Source of the DNA: Planctomycetota bacterium
Lineage (GTDB): Bacteria; Planctomycetota; SZUA-567
Reading direction: 5' to 3'
Assembly (NCBI GenBank): GCA_031261425.1
Contig: JAISJR010000049.1
Location: forward strand, 1 to 64,000
DNA: 64,000 nt
Made by a program: the position numbers and the translations under genes
Shown: positions 23,974 through 33,121 of the stretch, one piece after another
How positions within the stretch are numbered: the first letter of the stretch is position 1
Layout: every line of letters begins with the position of its first letter
The notes under the pieces: generated by a model
What the model was told of the DNA's origin: nothing
What the model saw: only the letters and a program-made list of their open reading frames with translations
The model's database searches: none

Positions 23974-24867
23974 ATGCGTATTGTAACTCGCGGTGATTTC
24001 GACGGTTTGTCGAGCAGTGTGTTTGTCAGTTTATGCGAGGACATTCGGGAGGTGCGCTTCGTGCATCCGAAGGACGCGCAGGACGGCAAGGTCTCCGCCG
24101 ACGCCGAAGACATCGTTATCAATCTGCCGTATATTCAAGGTTGCGGCTTGTGGTTCGACCACCACGTTTCGGAAGTCGGACACAGCCCCAAAGAAGGCGC
24201 CTACAAAGGGCGTTTTGAAATCGCGCCGAGTTGCGCGCGCGTGATTTACAATTACTACAAAGCCAAACACGCCGGCAAATTCGCGCACTTGTTGGATTTG
24301 CTGGAAGCCACCGACCGCCTCGACTCGGCGCAATTGACGGTCGAAGACGTTACGCATCCGCAGGGCTGGATTTTATTGGGGCTGACGCTCGACCCGCGTT
24401 CCGGCTTGGGACCGGAGTTTCGCAAATACTTCCGTTGGTTGGTGGAATACATCAAAGAATTGCCGCTCGAAAAAGTCATCAACCACCCCGAAGTCAAACG
24501 CCGCACCGACCGCATCCGCTACGAGCAGGAAGCGTTCCGCGATTTATTGGCGGCGCATTCCAGCCAGAGCGGCAAAGTGATTATGACCGACTTCCGCGAA
24601 TTGGTTGAAAAACCGGTCGGCAACCGCTTCCTGATTTACACGATGTATCCCGACGCCAACGTCGAAATGCGGATTTTCCGCGGCTTTAACGGCTCGGTGG
24701 TCATCGCGGTGGGCAAAAGCATTTTCAATCGCACGTGTAAAGTGAACATCGGCGAAATGTTGCGCAACTACGGCGGCGGCGGACACGACGGCGCCGGCAC
24801 GACGCAGGTGCCGTCGGAAGACGCCGACCATTTCATTAAAGAAATTGCCGATAAATTGAATGCGTAA
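23974..24867 (+). CDS. DHH-family phosphoesterase
   Basis: A 297-residue protein with the DHH/DHHA1 architecture. RGDFDGLSSSVF and WFDHHVSE provide the metal-binding aspartates and histidines. The C-terminal GGGGHDGAGTTQV is the DHHA1 substrate loop. Relatives include exopolyphosphatases, oligoribonucleases (Nrn) and cyclic-dinucleotide phosphodiesterases, and the sequence does not choose among them. With two GGDEF genes nearby, a linear dinucleotide substrate is conceivable (inference). AGAGGAAGGGGAAACGTC precedes the start. Confidence 0.85.
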   Translation: MRIVTRGDFDGLSSSVFVSLCEDIREVRFVHPKDAQDGKVSADAEDIVINLPYIQGCGLWFDHHVSEVGHSPKEGAYKGRFEIAPSCARVIYNYYKAKHAGKFAHLLDLLEATDRLDSAQLTVEDVTHPQGWILLGLTLDPRSGLGPEFRKYFRWLVEYIKELPLEKVINHPEVKRRTDRIRYEQEAFRDLLAAHSSQSGKVIMTDFRELVEKPVGNRFLIYTMYPDANVEMRIFRGFNGSVVIAVGKSIFNRTCKVNIGEMLRNYGGGGHDGAGTTQVPSEDADHFIKEIADKLNA

Positions 24868-24944
24868 TTTTAACGAGCCGAGACGGGGCGACCTGTTTTC
24901 GGCGATTGATTTTTTGATTGCCTGAATCCGACAAAGGAGGGAGT

Positions 24945-25304
24945 ATGGGCGAAGCAACGTTAGAGATTCTCGGAGTGGACGTGGCGGACGGCTTGAAGCG
25001 TCTGCGCGGCAACGAAAAAATGTATCGTAAATTGTTAGGAATTTTAACCAAGAACGCGGAAGAAGAAGTCGTGCGTTTTCAGACGTTGCCGACGGAAGAC
25101 AAACGCGAGGAAGTGCGCGGCGCGGCGCATAAGTTAAAAGGCGCGGCGGCGAATTTGAGCGCGACGGCGTTGTTCCAAGCGGCGGAAAAATTAGAACAAG
25201 CGGCGCGCGACGCGGCGCCGTTTCCCACGGTGTTGGACGCCCTCGCCGAATACGTGGCGACCTGCCGGCAATTCATCGACGGCGCGAAACAAGCCGGCGT
25301 GTAA
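24945..25304 (+). CDS. Hpt domain phosphotransfer protein
   Basis: A 119-residue single-domain histidine phosphotransfer protein. AAHKLKGAAANLSATALFQAAEKLE contains the phospho-accepting histidine in the standard H-x-L-K-G context. It could relay phosphate between hybrid kinases and response regulators; two hybrid kinases with their own Hpt domains lie at 46.6-51.6 kb. The start is clear (AAAGGAGGGAGT). A rho-independent terminator follows at 25339. Confidence 0.88.
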   Translation: MGEATLEILGVDVADGLKRLRGNEKMYRKLLGILTKNAEEEVVRFQTLPTEDKREEVRGAAHKLKGAAANLSATALFQAAEKLEQAARDAAPFPTVLDALAEYVATCRQFIDGAKQAGV

Positions 25305-25307
25305 AAC

Positions 25308-25432
25308 AATTACCGATTAAAAATTACGAAATAGCGAACCGGCGCCGATTAAAAATCGACGCCGGAATTTTTTTTGATTAGAGTTGTTTGATAACCGCTC
25401 CAAGCCGTAATTCGTAATTTTTAATTCGTAAC
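25308..25432. repeat. Heptad-arm element (AATTACG type) enclosing a terminator
   Basis: Left units AATTACC/GATTAAA/AATTACG and right units GTAATTC/GTAATTT/TTAATTC face each other across a terminator hairpin rather than the usual CGCTTCGCG core. The right arm contains the stop codon of the minus-strand ABC gene. Confidence 0.65.
25339..25375 (+). terminator. Rho-independent terminator after the Hpt gene
   Basis: The CCGGCGCCGAT and ATCGACGCCGG arms have a mismatched C/A in the stem and an AT loop, followed by AATTTTTTTT. It is placed 35 bp after the Hpt stop. Confidence 0.8.
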
Positions 25433-26368
25433 TGGTCGGTCGGCGGTCAGGTTCTCAAAAATATCTTCCAATTTCGCCGGTTCCGGCGTCATTTCTTCGA
25501 CCAACCAATTTTTCGCGGCGATGAGGCGCGCCAAGTCGCCGCGCAAGTCCGCCGGACTGCGCAAGCGGAAAAAATACGCCGCGCCCGCGCGGCTTTCTTC
25601 GAGCGCGGACAGGTTCGGCAATTTTTCCAATGCGGCGCGCGGATTTTCCGGCGCGGACAACTGCAACCGCCACGCGCGCTCGGACGTTTGGCACAAGTCC
25701 CGCGTTTTGCCTTGCGCCACAATCGCGCCGCGATTGACGACGATGACCTCGGCGCACGTCATTTCGACTTCGTGCAAAATGTGCGTCGATAAAAAGACCG
25801 TGCGCTCCGCGCCGAGATGCTGAATCAGCGCGCGCGTCTGCCGGACTTGGTGCGGGTCTAACCCGACGGTCGGCTCGTCCAAAATCAGCAACGGCGGGTC
25901 GCCGAGCAGGCAGTCCGCCAAGCCGACGCGCTGGCGGTTGCCTTTCGACAATTGTCCGATAATCCGCCGGGTGATTTCCGCGCGCTCTTCCTGCCAGCAA
26001 CCGGCGACCGCGCGGTCAATCGCGGCTTGCCGCCGCGGGCGCGGAATGTCTTTCAGCCGCGCGCGATAGTCCAAAAATTCGCCGACGCGCATATCGCGAT
26101 ACAGGGGATTGCTCTCCGGCAGATAGCCGAGATTTTTCAGCGCGTCCAACGGACGCTCCGCGAGGTCGATGCCGTCGATTTTAACCCGACCGGAAGACGG
26201 CGTTAAAAAGCCGGTCAACATTCGCATCGTCGTCGATTTGCCGGCGCCGTTGCCGCCGAGAAATCCGGTAATCGCGCCGCGCGTCAGCGCGAACGACACG
26301 TCTTTAACCGCGTGCCGCGAGCCGTAGTATTTATTGAGCGCAATGGCTTCAATCATCGTCGTCGTCAA
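25421..26368 (-). CDS. ABC transporter ATP-binding protein
   Basis: A 315-residue ATPase with Walker A (GGNGAGKSTT), signature LSKGNRQRVGLA and Walker B (LLILDEPTVGLD), followed by the H-loop STHILHEVE. The C-terminal 80 residues resemble the extension of GldA/NosF-type subunits, which pair with ABC-2 permeases. No permease gene adjoins, so the partner is elsewhere. The last codons (ACG AAT TAA) belong to an AATTACG/AATTAAA array. Substrate unknown. Confidence 0.9.
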   Translation of the reverse strand: MTTTMIEAIALNKYYGSRHAVKDVSFALTRGAITGFLGGNGAGKSTTMRMLTGFLTPSSGRVKIDGIDLAERPLDALKNLGYLPESNPLYRDMRVGEFLDYRARLKDIPRPRRQAAIDRAVAGCWQEERAEITRRIIGQLSKGNRQRVGLADCLLGDPPLLILDEPTVGLDPHQVRQTRALIQHLGAERTVFLSTHILHEVEMTCAEVIVVNRGAIVAQGKTRDLCQTSERAWRLQLSAPENPRAALEKLPNLSALEESRAGAAYFFRLRSPADLRGDLARLIAAKNWLVEEMTPEPAKLEDIFENLTADRPVTN

Positions 26369-26395
26369 GAGGCGGGAAAATTAGCATTTTGCCGT

Positions 26396-26490
26396 TTGGA
26401 CTAACCGGCGCAATACGGCGCGTCCGCCGGACGGCGCACCCGCAGGGCGGCACACCCGCAGGGTGGCGCGTTGTATTTTCGCGCCGCGAC
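26396..26490. repeat. GC-rich repeat with CACCCGCAGGG direct copies
   Basis: CGGCGCACCCGCAGGGCGG and CGGCACACCCGCAGGGTGG are direct near-copies. GGCGCAATACGGCGCG near the left end is complementary to CGCGTTGTATTTTCGCGCC at the right end. A non-coding palindromic unit downstream of the ABC gene start. Confidence 0.5.
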
Positions 26491-26503
26491 CGTAAATTAC
26501 GGA

Positions 26504-26775
26504 ATTAAAAATTAAAAATTAAGAACTCGTGTTACGCGCAAAAAAAAGAGAAGCCACGAATAAACACGAAAAGAACTTAACACGAATTTTCACGAAACCG
26601 AGCGAAGCGAAGGTTAGTGTGCTTTTCAAATTAGACGAATTAACACGAAACCGAGCGAAGCGAAGGTTAGTGTGCTTTCCAAATTTTTTGTCCGTTTTTC
26701 GGCTCTTTAACTTCGTGTAATTCGTGTAATTCGTGGACAAAAAATCTCTCTTTTTTATTTGTAATTTGTAATTTC
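26504..26775. repeat. CACGAATTA (9-bp) palindromic element, copy 1, within heptad arms
   Basis: This fills most of the 448-bp gap before pgi. After two AATTAAA units comes ACTCGTGTTACGCGC, then AAGCCACGAAT...CACGAATTTTCACGAA, facing TTCGTGTAATTCGTGTAATTCGTGG and TCTCTCTTTTTT. Inside, a 53-bp unit (CACGAAACCGAGCGAAGCGA...) is tandemly duplicated at 26591 and 26644. ATTTGTA units close it. The related copy is 36185-36412. Confidence 0.7.
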
Positions 26776-26816
26776 TATGTTTCCGCTATTTACCCAATAA
26801 AAATAAGGAGAATCCG

Positions 26817-28469
26817 ATGCCCGCGCTGACCGCCACCCCCGAATGGAAAGCCCTCGTCGCCGAACAGAAAGCGCTCGCCAAAACCGCGATGAAGGATTTG
26901 TTCGCCCAAGACCCGAAACGCGCCGACAAATTTTCGCTTCGCGTCGGCGACATTTTCCTCGATTACTCGAAAAACCTTATCACCGACGGCGCGTTGAAAA
27001 AATTGTTCGCGCTCGCGGCATCCGCCGGATTGGACAAAGCCAAAAAAGCGATGTTCGCCGGCGAAAAAATTAACTTCACCGAAAATCGCGCCGTGCTGCA
27101 CACCGCCTTGCGCTATCAGGGAAAAAATCCGATTCGCGTGGACGGCAAAGACGTGATGCCCGAAGTCCGCGCCGTGCTGGCGAAAATGAAAAAATTCTCC
27201 GACGCCCTGCGGAGCGGCGCGTGGAAGGGTTTCACCGGCAAAAAAATCAAGACCGTCGTCAACCTCGGCATCGGCGGCTCGGACCTGGGACCGGTCATGA
27301 TTACCGAAGCCCTGCGCGCCTATTCGAGCCGCAACGTGCGTTTCGTCAGCAACGTTGACGGCAGTGATTTCTACGAAAAAACGCTCGACCTTGACCCCGC
27401 CGAAACGCTGTTCATCATCGCCAGCAAGACCTTCACCACCGCCGAGACGATGTTGAACGCGCACACCGCGCGCGCGTGGCTGTTGCAAAAATTGAAAAAA
27501 GAAGCCGCGATTGCCAAGCATTTCGTCGCGCTTTCGACGAACGTCGAAGCCGTCAAAGCGTTCGGCATCGCGCCGGAAAATATGTTTGCATTTTGGGACT
27601 GGGTCGGCGGGCGCTATTCGAGTTGGAGCGCGATCGGCTTGTCGGTTTGTTGCGCGCTGGGCTATGAAAATTTCGCCGCGTTGCTGACCGGCGCGTATGA
27701 AATGGACCAGCACTTTTTGACCGCGCCGGCGGAAAAAAATCTGCCGACGATTCTGGCGCTGCTCGGCGTGTGGTATAACAATTTCTGGGGCTACGCCAGC
27801 CACGCGATTTTGCCCTACGACCAATACCTGAGCCGCTTCGCCGCCTATTTCCAACAGGGCGATATGGAAAGCAACGGCAAATATATCGACCGCGACGGCA
27901 AGCGCGTCAACTATGAAACGGGTCCGGTCATTTGGGGCGAGCCGGGGACGAACGGGCAACACGCTTTTTATCAATTGTTGCATCAAGGCACGAAAATTAT
28001 TCCGGCGGATTTTATCGCGCACGCGGTGCCGCAACACGCGCTCGGCGCGCATCACCCGACGTTAATCGCCAACTTTTTCGCGCAGACGGAAGCGCTGATG
28101 CGGGGCAAGGACTTGGCGGAAGTGGCGGCGGATTTGGCGGGTTTGCCGGCGGAACAGCGGAAAATAATCGCGCCGCATAAAGTTTTCCTCGGCAACCGTC
28201 CGACCAATTCGCTGTTGGTCAAAAAACTGACGCCGCGCGTGTTGGGCGCGTTGGTGGCGCTGTATGAGCACAAAATTTTCGCGCAGGGCGTGATTTGGCG
28301 GATTAACAGTTTCGACCAAATGGGCGTCGAATTGGGCAAGGTCTTGGCGAAAAAAATTCTCGCCGAGGAAAACGATTTGCTCGCCGGCAAAAAAGTCAAT
28401 CTCGCGGCGACGCACGACAGTTCCACCGCCGGACTGATTAAACAGTTTATCAAGATGCGCGGAGAGTAG
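26817..28469 (+). CDS. pgi: Glucose-6-phosphate isomerase
   Basis: A 550-residue enzyme interconverting glucose-6-phosphate and fructose-6-phosphate. [14 protein letters not shown] and [14 protein letters not shown] line the sugar phosphate site. [17 protein letters not shown] is the first family signature and [18 protein letters not shown] the second, and ESNGKYI and QLLHQGTK are also present. Length matches the long bacterial form. An AAGGAGAATCCG site precedes the ATG. It supports glycolysis and hexose-phosphate supply for the heptose and glucan genes in the window. Confidence 0.97.
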   Translation: MPALTATPEWKALVAEQKALAKTAMKDLFAQDPKRADKFSLRVGDIFLDYSKNLITDGALKKLFALAASAGLDKAKKAMFAGEKINFTENRAVLHTALRYQGKNPIRVDGKDVMPEVRAVLAKMKKFSDALRSGAWKGFTGKKIKTVVNLGIGGSDLGPVMITEALRAYSSRNVRFVSNVDGSDFYEKTLDLDPAETLFIIASKTFTTAETMLNAHTARAWLLQKLKKEAAIAKHFVALSTNVEAVKAFGIAPENMFAFWDWVGGRYSSWSAIGLSVCCALGYENFAALLTGAYEMDQHFLTAPAEKNLPTILALLGVWYNNFWGYASHAILPYDQYLSRFAAYFQQGDMESNGKYIDRDGKRVNYETGPVIWGEPGTNGQHAFYQLLHQGTKIIPADFIAHAVPQHALGAHHPTLIANFFAQTEALMRGKDLAEVAADLAGLPAEQRKIIAPHKVFLGNRPTNSLLVKKLTPRVLGALVALYEHKIFAQGVIWRINSFDQMGVELGKVLAKKILAEENDLLAGKKVNLAATHDSSTAGLIKQFIKMRGE

Positions 28470-28504
28470 GGCAATTTACCATGACAAAAATTAAGGAGAA
28501 TCCT

Positions 28505-28918
28505 ATGGGCTACGCGCATGCGGATTTGACCCTGTTCAATATCGACGACGAGGCGGTGGTCTCGCGGGGTTTGGTTCCGGGATTAGAAGTTAGAAAAATG
28601 GACGTTCGCGCTTTGGTCGATACCGGCGCGGCGACGTTGATTATTACGCCGAATATCAAGGAGCAATTAGGACTGCGGATTTTTCGCAAAGTTAAGGCGG
28701 CGCTGGCGAACGAATCGGAAGTGGAGTGTGAAGAAGTTCGTATCGGCATTACTTTTCGCAATCGCGGCACTGTTTGCGAGGCGTTGGTCGTGCCGGGCGC
28801 GCGAGAAGTTTTGTTAGGCGTGATTCCGATAGAGGCGATGGACGTAATCATCAACCCGAAAAAACAAGAATTGGATTTGCCGCCCGATCGTCCGTATATT
28901 GCGAAGTTCCGCATTTGA
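28505..28918 (+). CDS. Retropepsin-like aspartic protease (clan AA)
   Basis: A 137-residue single-domain protein with the retropepsin active site VRALVDTGAATLIITPNI and the later hydrophobic strand EVLLGVIPIEAMDVIINP. Such proteins would act as homodimers. There is no signal peptide or membrane segment. The start is the ATG that follows AAGGAGAATCCT; an earlier ATG at 28481 lacks a site. It lies 35 bp after pgi and 56 bp before hisG. Target unknown. Confidence 0.75.
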   Translation: MGYAHADLTLFNIDDEAVVSRGLVPGLEVRKMDVRALVDTGAATLIITPNIKEQLGLRIFRKVKAALANESEVECEEVRIGITFRNRGTVCEALVVPGAREVLLGVIPIEAMDVIINPKKQELDLPPDRPYIAKFRI

Positions 28919-28974
28919 ACGCAATCACGAATCGCGAATAAAAAATTAAACCACGAAAAAGAGGAGACCAGAAT

Positions 28975-29847
28975 ATGCCGGAACTAAAAATGGGTTTGCC
29001 GAAAGGCAGTTTGCAGGAATCGACGCTGGCGTTGCTCGCGCAAGCCGGTTGGAAGTTCACCGTCGGTTCGCGCAGTTATTATCCGACGTGCGACGACGGC
29101 GAAATCAACGCGATGCTGGCGCGCCCGCAGGAAATGAGCCGTTACGTCGAGCGCGGCGCGTTGGACGTGGCGATTACCGGACTCGATTGGACGGTCGAAA
29201 ACGACTCCGACGTCGTCGTGCTCGAACGCCTCGTCTATGCCAAAGCCACGCGCCAGCCGGTGCGTTGGGTGTTGGCGGTGCCGGAAGACAGCCGTTACCG
29301 CGTCGCCGCCGACCTCGCCGGCAAAGTCATCAGCACCGAAGTCGTCAACCTGACGAAAAAATACTTCGCCGAAAAAAAGGTCGAGGTTACGGTCGAATTT
29401 TCGCACGGGGCGACGGAGGTCAAAGTGCCGCATCTCGCCGACGCGATTGTCGATGTAACCGAAACCGGCAGTAGTTTGCGCGCCAACCGCCTGCGGATTA
29501 TCGACACGATTCAGGAGTCGGTAACGGTGGTTATCGTCAACAAAAACGCTTACGCCGACTCGTGGAAAAAGCCGAAAATCGACGCGCTGTGTTTGATGTT
29601 GCGCGGCGCGTTCGCCGCCCGCGAAAAAGTGCTGTTGAAAATGAACGCGCCGGTCGAAAAAGTGCCGGAGTTGGTGAAACTCCTGCCGGCGCTCAATTCG
29701 CCGACCGTGAACAAACTCGCCGACGAAAAATGGGTCGCCATCGAAACCATCGTCGAAGAGCCGCTAGTGCGGACGCTGATTCCCGAACTCAAAAGATGCG
29801 GCGCGGAAGGGCTTATCGAGTTGCCGCTAAATAAGGTGATAAGGTAG
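28975..29847 (+). CDS. hisG: ATP phosphoribosyltransferase, long form
   Basis: A 290-residue enzyme that joins ATP and PRPP in the first step of histidine synthesis. KMGLPKGSLQESTLALL is the N-terminal signature, DVAITGLDW the nucleotide-site loop, and VDVTETGSSLRANRLRII the PRPP loop. The C-terminal ACT-like regulatory domain (residues about 215-290) marks the long, histidine-inhibited form that does not need HisZ. hisF lies far away at 58268, so histidine genes are scattered. It is preceded by GAGGAGACCAGAAT. Confidence 0.95.
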   Translation: MPELKMGLPKGSLQESTLALLAQAGWKFTVGSRSYYPTCDDGEINAMLARPQEMSRYVERGALDVAITGLDWTVENDSDVVVLERLVYAKATRQPVRWVLAVPEDSRYRVAADLAGKVISTEVVNLTKKYFAEKKVEVTVEFSHGATEVKVPHLADAIVDVTETGSSLRANRLRIIDTIQESVTVVIVNKNAYADSWKKPKIDALCLMLRGAFAAREKVLLKMNAPVEKVPELVKLLPALNSPTVNKLADEKWVAIETIVEEPLVRTLIPELKRCGAEGLIELPLNKVIR

Positions 29848-29853
29848 CGATTA

Positions 29854-29960
29854 GAGTTTAGAGTTTAGAGTTGAGAGTTGCGATGACGTTTTCACGCTTA
29901 AAACACTTAGAACTCTTAATCGCCTTTTCCCTTTTCCCTTTTCCCTTTTCCCTCTTCCCT
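29854..29960. repeat. Heptad arrays GAGTTTA and TTTTCCC
   Basis: GAGTTTA/GAGTTGA units after hisG, then at 29923-29960 at least four TTTTCCC units. Both have a 7-bp period but are not complementary to each other. The array abuts the site of the following oxidoreductase gene. Confidence 0.6.
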
Positions 29961-29978
29961 TCTAAAAAGGAGTTCACG

Positions 29979-30539
29979 ATGAAAATCATCGGCATTAACG
30001 GCAGTCCGCGACCGCAGGGCAACACCGCGAAATTGTTGTCCGCGTTTCTTGACGGGGCGAGCGGCGGCGGCGCGGCGACGGCGGCGTATTTTTTAGAGGG
30101 CTTGCGCTTGCACGGTTGCGTGTCGTGTATGGCGTGTAAAAGCAACGACGGTTTTTGCGCCATCGACGACGATATGCAAAAAATTTATGCGGAGATTCAG
30201 GCGGCGTCGGCGCTGATGCTGGCGTTTCCGCTGTATATGTGGCAGATGACCGCGCAGACGAAATTGTTGGTTGACCGGCTCTACGCTTTTTTGCGCCCGG
30301 ATTTCACCAATTTGTTGCGCGGCGAAAAGAAGTTGCTTCTCGGCGTAACGCAGGGCAATCCCGACGCCGAAAAATTCAAGCCGTATTTGGCGAACACCGC
30401 GGCGATGCTGAAGTTTGTCGGCTTCAATGTGGTTGACGTCATCGTCGTCGCCGGCACCCGCGACACCGCCGACATCGAAAAACAAACGGCGAAATTGGCG
30501 CAGGCGCGGGAATGGGGCGAAAAACTCGCCCAAGCGTAA
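29979..30539 (+). CDS. Flavodoxin-fold NAD(P)H-dependent oxidoreductase
   Basis: A 186-residue protein of the NADPH-dependent FMN reductase/iron-sulfur flavoprotein-like group. MKIIGINGSPRPQGNTAKLL binds FMN phosphate. HGCVSCMACKSNDGFCAIDDDM has three closely spaced cysteines like those of iron-sulfur flavoproteins, and MLAFPLYMWQMTAQTKLLVDR is the flavin ring segment. It may reduce quinones, flavins or an Fe-S partner; the substrate is unknown. The AAAAAGGAGTTCACG site fixes the start. Confidence 0.85.
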   Translation: MKIIGINGSPRPQGNTAKLLSAFLDGASGGGAATAAYFLEGLRLHGCVSCMACKSNDGFCAIDDDMQKIYAEIQAASALMLAFPLYMWQMTAQTKLLVDRLYAFLRPDFTNLLRGEKKLLLGVTQGNPDAEKFKPYLANTAAMLKFVGFNVVDVIVVAGTRDTADIEKQTAKLAQAREWGEKLAQA

Positions 30540-30589
30540 AATTTCTATTGTCGTTTAATTTAATGAACTTCATTGTGTTCTTATTTTTA

Positions 30590-30880
30590 TCATCAATCCG
30601 CTAATCGCGCTGAAAGCGCGAAATATGTTAGCCCAGGGTAAGGCGCGCGCTTCGCGCCGTAACCCTGGGTAGCAGTTGATTGATAAATCAATCCGACAGC
30701 GTCGCGGCGCTCTTTGCCGCGCTAAATCGACGCTTCGCGTCGAAATGCCGCCTAACGGCGGAACTGTCGGATGGTCGCTTTGCGACCTTTTACCCAGGGT
30801 GGCGGCACGGTAGAACGTGTGCCTTACCCTGGGCTAATATATGTCGCCCTTGCAGGGCGATTGTCGGAGGTTATCAAACG
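30590..30880. repeat. Complex palindromic island, TTAGCCCAGGGTAAGGC type
   Basis: TTAGCCCAGGGTAAGGC (30628-30644) has its exact inverted copy at 30821-30837. Between them are smaller hairpins: GCGCGCTTCGCGC, CGACGCTTCGCGTCG, GCCGCCTAACGGCGG, GGTCGCTTTGCGACC, and CCGACAGC...CTGTCGG. The island is non-coding, and its right edge supplies the GGAGG upstream of the next gene. Confidence 0.7.
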
Positions 30881-30883
30881 CTA

Positions 30884-31198
30884 ATGGATAAAAGAGAAGA
30901 TATTATCAATAAAGTGAAAGCGTATGCGGCGCTGGTAAAAAACAGCGGCTTCCCGATGCCGATTGAAAAAACGTATCTTTTCGGCTCTTTCGCCAAAGGC
31001 AATCCGCACGCCGACAGCGATATTGACGTAGCGTTTGTCGTGCGTCACTGGGTCGGCGATTTTTTTCAAGTCATTCCGCCGATTTGGCGATTGCGGGAAA
31101 AAATCGACTGGCGCATTGAGCCGCACGTCGTCGTGCCGGAAGAAGATTACGGCGGCTTGTTAAACGAAATTCAGAAAAACGGCGTCGAAGTTCCATAA
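30884..31198 (+). CDS. MNT-type nucleotidyltransferase domain protein
   Basis: A 104-residue minimal nucleotidyltransferase. TYLFGSFAKGNPHADSDIDVAFV shows the GSX10DXD site. The ATG at 30884 is chosen, since earlier codons run through the palindromic island. No HEPN partner is adjacent, the next gene being pilB. It is the second lone MNT gene of the window (see 19856) and unlike the first in sequence outside the motif. It may be an antitoxin-type AMP-transferase. Confidence 0.8.
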   Translation: MDKREDIINKVKAYAALVKNSGFPMPIEKTYLFGSFAKGNPHADSDIDVAFVVRHWVGDFFQVIPPIWRLREKIDWRIEPHVVVPEEDYGGLLNEIQKNGVEVP

Positions 31199-31239
31199 CC
31201 CGCTTTATCGTTTTTGGTCATTACAAAGGGACAAAAGCA

Positions 31240-32943
31240 ATGGCAAGCACCGCGAAACGCATCGGCGACATCTTGGTCGAAATGGGCTTCATCACCGAAG
31301 ACGACCTGAGGACGGCGATGGCGAAACAAAAAGAATTGGGGCGCGAGCGCCTCGGCGACGTGCTTATCGAACTCGGCTACGTCAAGCCCGAAGACCTCGT
31401 CCGCGCCCTCGCCGACCAATTCGGAATGGACATCGTTGACCTCGAAGACCTCGACATCGACCCCGGCGTGATTGATATGGTGCCGGTCGATTTCGTGCGC
31501 GAGCATCATCTCGTCCCGATTTTTCTCGAAGACGAAACGCTGACGATTGCCGTCAGCGAGCCGCTCGACTTGGAAATGCTCGACAACCTGCGCTTCCTGA
31601 TTGACTGCAAAGTCGAATGTGTGCTCGCCAGCAAAACCGACATCGACAACGCGCTCGCCAAACATTACGGCGCGACCGACAGCGCCATCGACAGCGCCAT
31701 CACCGAATTCACCGAGTCGAACATTGAGTTCAAAAACGAAGAATTGCTTGCCGAAGACGGCGAAATGGACGCCTCCGACGCGCCGGTTATTCGGTTGGTA
31801 ACGTTGATTATCAGCGAAGCCGTTCGCAGTCGCGCCTCCGACATTCACGTCGAGCCGATGGCGGACCGCCTGCGCATTCGCTACCGCATCGACGGCGAGT
31901 GCTACGAAGTTGACAGCCCGCCGAAACGGTTGCAGGGCGCGATTTTGGCGCGCCTGAAAATTATGGCGAAAATGAATATGGCGGAAAAACGCAAGCCGCA
32001 GGACGGGCGCATCAAACTGTCGGTGTTGGGGCGGCAGATTGATTTGCGCGTCAACAGTTTGCCGGCGGTGCACGGCGAAAGTATGGTGATGCGTATTCTC
32101 GACAAAGAGTCCGTGATGTTCGGCGTGCAACAACTCGGTTTCGCCGACGACGACTACGCGATTTTCAATTCGCTCATCAAACGCCCCAACGGAATTATGT
32201 TGGTTACGGGACCGACCGGCTCCGGCAAAACGACGACGCTCTACGCGGCGCTGAACGAGTTAAACCGCTCCGACCGCAAGTTGATTACGGCGGAAGACCC
32301 GGTCGAATACAACATCACCGGCATCAATCAGGCGCAAGTCAACCGGCGCGCGGGAATGACGTTCGACAAAATCATTCGCGCGATGTTGCGGCAGGCGCCG
32401 AACATTATTTTAGTCGGCGAAATCCGCGACGGCGAAACGGCGAAAATCGCGATTGAAGCGGCGCTGACCGGACACTTGGTGTTCAGCACGTTGCACACCA
32501 ACGACGCGCCGGCGTCGATTACCCGTTTGATTGATATGGGCGTGCCGCCGTTTTTGGTGGCGAGTTCCGTGCAGGCGGTGATAGCGCAACGACTGATTCG
32601 GCGGATTTGCCCCGACTGCAAACACGAGATTCCGCCGGAAGTTCCGCTGTTGAAAAGCGCCGGACTGAAAGACGAAGCGATTGCGATGAACCAATACTAC
32701 GCCGGACAAGGGTGCGACAACTGCAAAAATATCGGCTTCAAAGGGCGGCGCGGGATTTATGAAATTATGATTATGTCGTCGCGGATTCGCGAGATGACGT
32801 TTAATTTGGACACCACGGACAACATTCGCCGCCAAGCGGTGCAGGACGGGATGCACACCTTGCTCGACGACGGCATCCGCAAGGTTTTTGAAGGCGTAAC
32901 CACCATCGGTGAAGTGCTGTCGGTGGCGAAGAAGTTGGACTGA
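31240..32943 (+). CDS. Type II secretion/type IV pilus assembly ATPase (GspE/PilB family)
   Basis: A 567-residue cytoplasmic hexameric ATPase. Residues 1-160 hold MshEN/T2SE-N domains (RIGDILVEMGFITEDDL). Walker A is VTGPTGSGKTTTLYAAL, the Asp box is TAEDPVEY, Walker B is IILVGEIRDGETAKIAIEAA and the His box TGHLVFSTLHTND. A CPDC...CDNC zinc module lies near residues 460-490. It powers pseudopilus or pilus extension. No other pil or gsp gene is adjacent, so it cannot be assigned to one of the two systems. Confidence 0.93.
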   Translation: MASTAKRIGDILVEMGFITEDDLRTAMAKQKELGRERLGDVLIELGYVKPEDLVRALADQFGMDIVDLEDLDIDPGVIDMVPVDFVREHHLVPIFLEDETLTIAVSEPLDLEMLDNLRFLIDCKVECVLASKTDIDNALAKHYGATDSAIDSAITEFTESNIEFKNEELLAEDGEMDASDAPVIRLVTLIISEAVRSRASDIHVEPMADRLRIRYRIDGECYEVDSPPKRLQGAILARLKIMAKMNMAEKRKPQDGRIKLSVLGRQIDLRVNSLPAVHGESMVMRILDKESVMFGVQQLGFADDDYAIFNSLIKRPNGIMLVTGPTGSGKTTTLYAALNELNRSDRKLITAEDPVEYNITGINQAQVNRRAGMTFDKIIRAMLRQAPNIILVGEIRDGETAKIAIEAALTGHLVFSTLHTNDAPASITRLIDMGVPPFLVASSVQAVIAQRLIRRICPDCKHEIPPEVPLLKSAGLKDEAIAMNQYYAGQGCDNCKNIGFKGRRGIYEIMIMSSRIREMTFNLDTTDNIRRQAVQDGMHTLLDDGIRKVFEGVTTIGEVLSVAKKLD

Positions 32944-32950
32944 CGGAACG

Positions 32951-33086
32951 ATTACGAATTACGAATTACGAATTAAAAATTACAAATTAAAAATTAAAAA
33001 TGGCGGAGTTTGATTTTTAGATTCGCGAAGCGCAATTTTGATAATCAATCCAAAATTCTTAATTTTTAATTTGTAATTTCTAATTG
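32951..33086. repeat. Heptad-arm inverted repeat element, AATTACG/AATTAAA type
   Basis: Left arm ATTACGA/ATTAAAA/ATTACAA units, core GGCGGAGTTTGATTTTTAGA...CGCGAAGCGCAATTTTGATAATCAATCC, right arm TTTTTAA/TTTGTAA units. Confidence 0.85.
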
Positions 33087-33121
33087 CTCTTTTTTTTGAC
33101 TAAACCCAAAAAGGAGAATCA

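Noticed and set aside
30680-30883. N-terminal extension of the MNT protein at 30884
   Set aside because: The frame is open but translates hairpin sequence; the family starts near the ATG at 30884.
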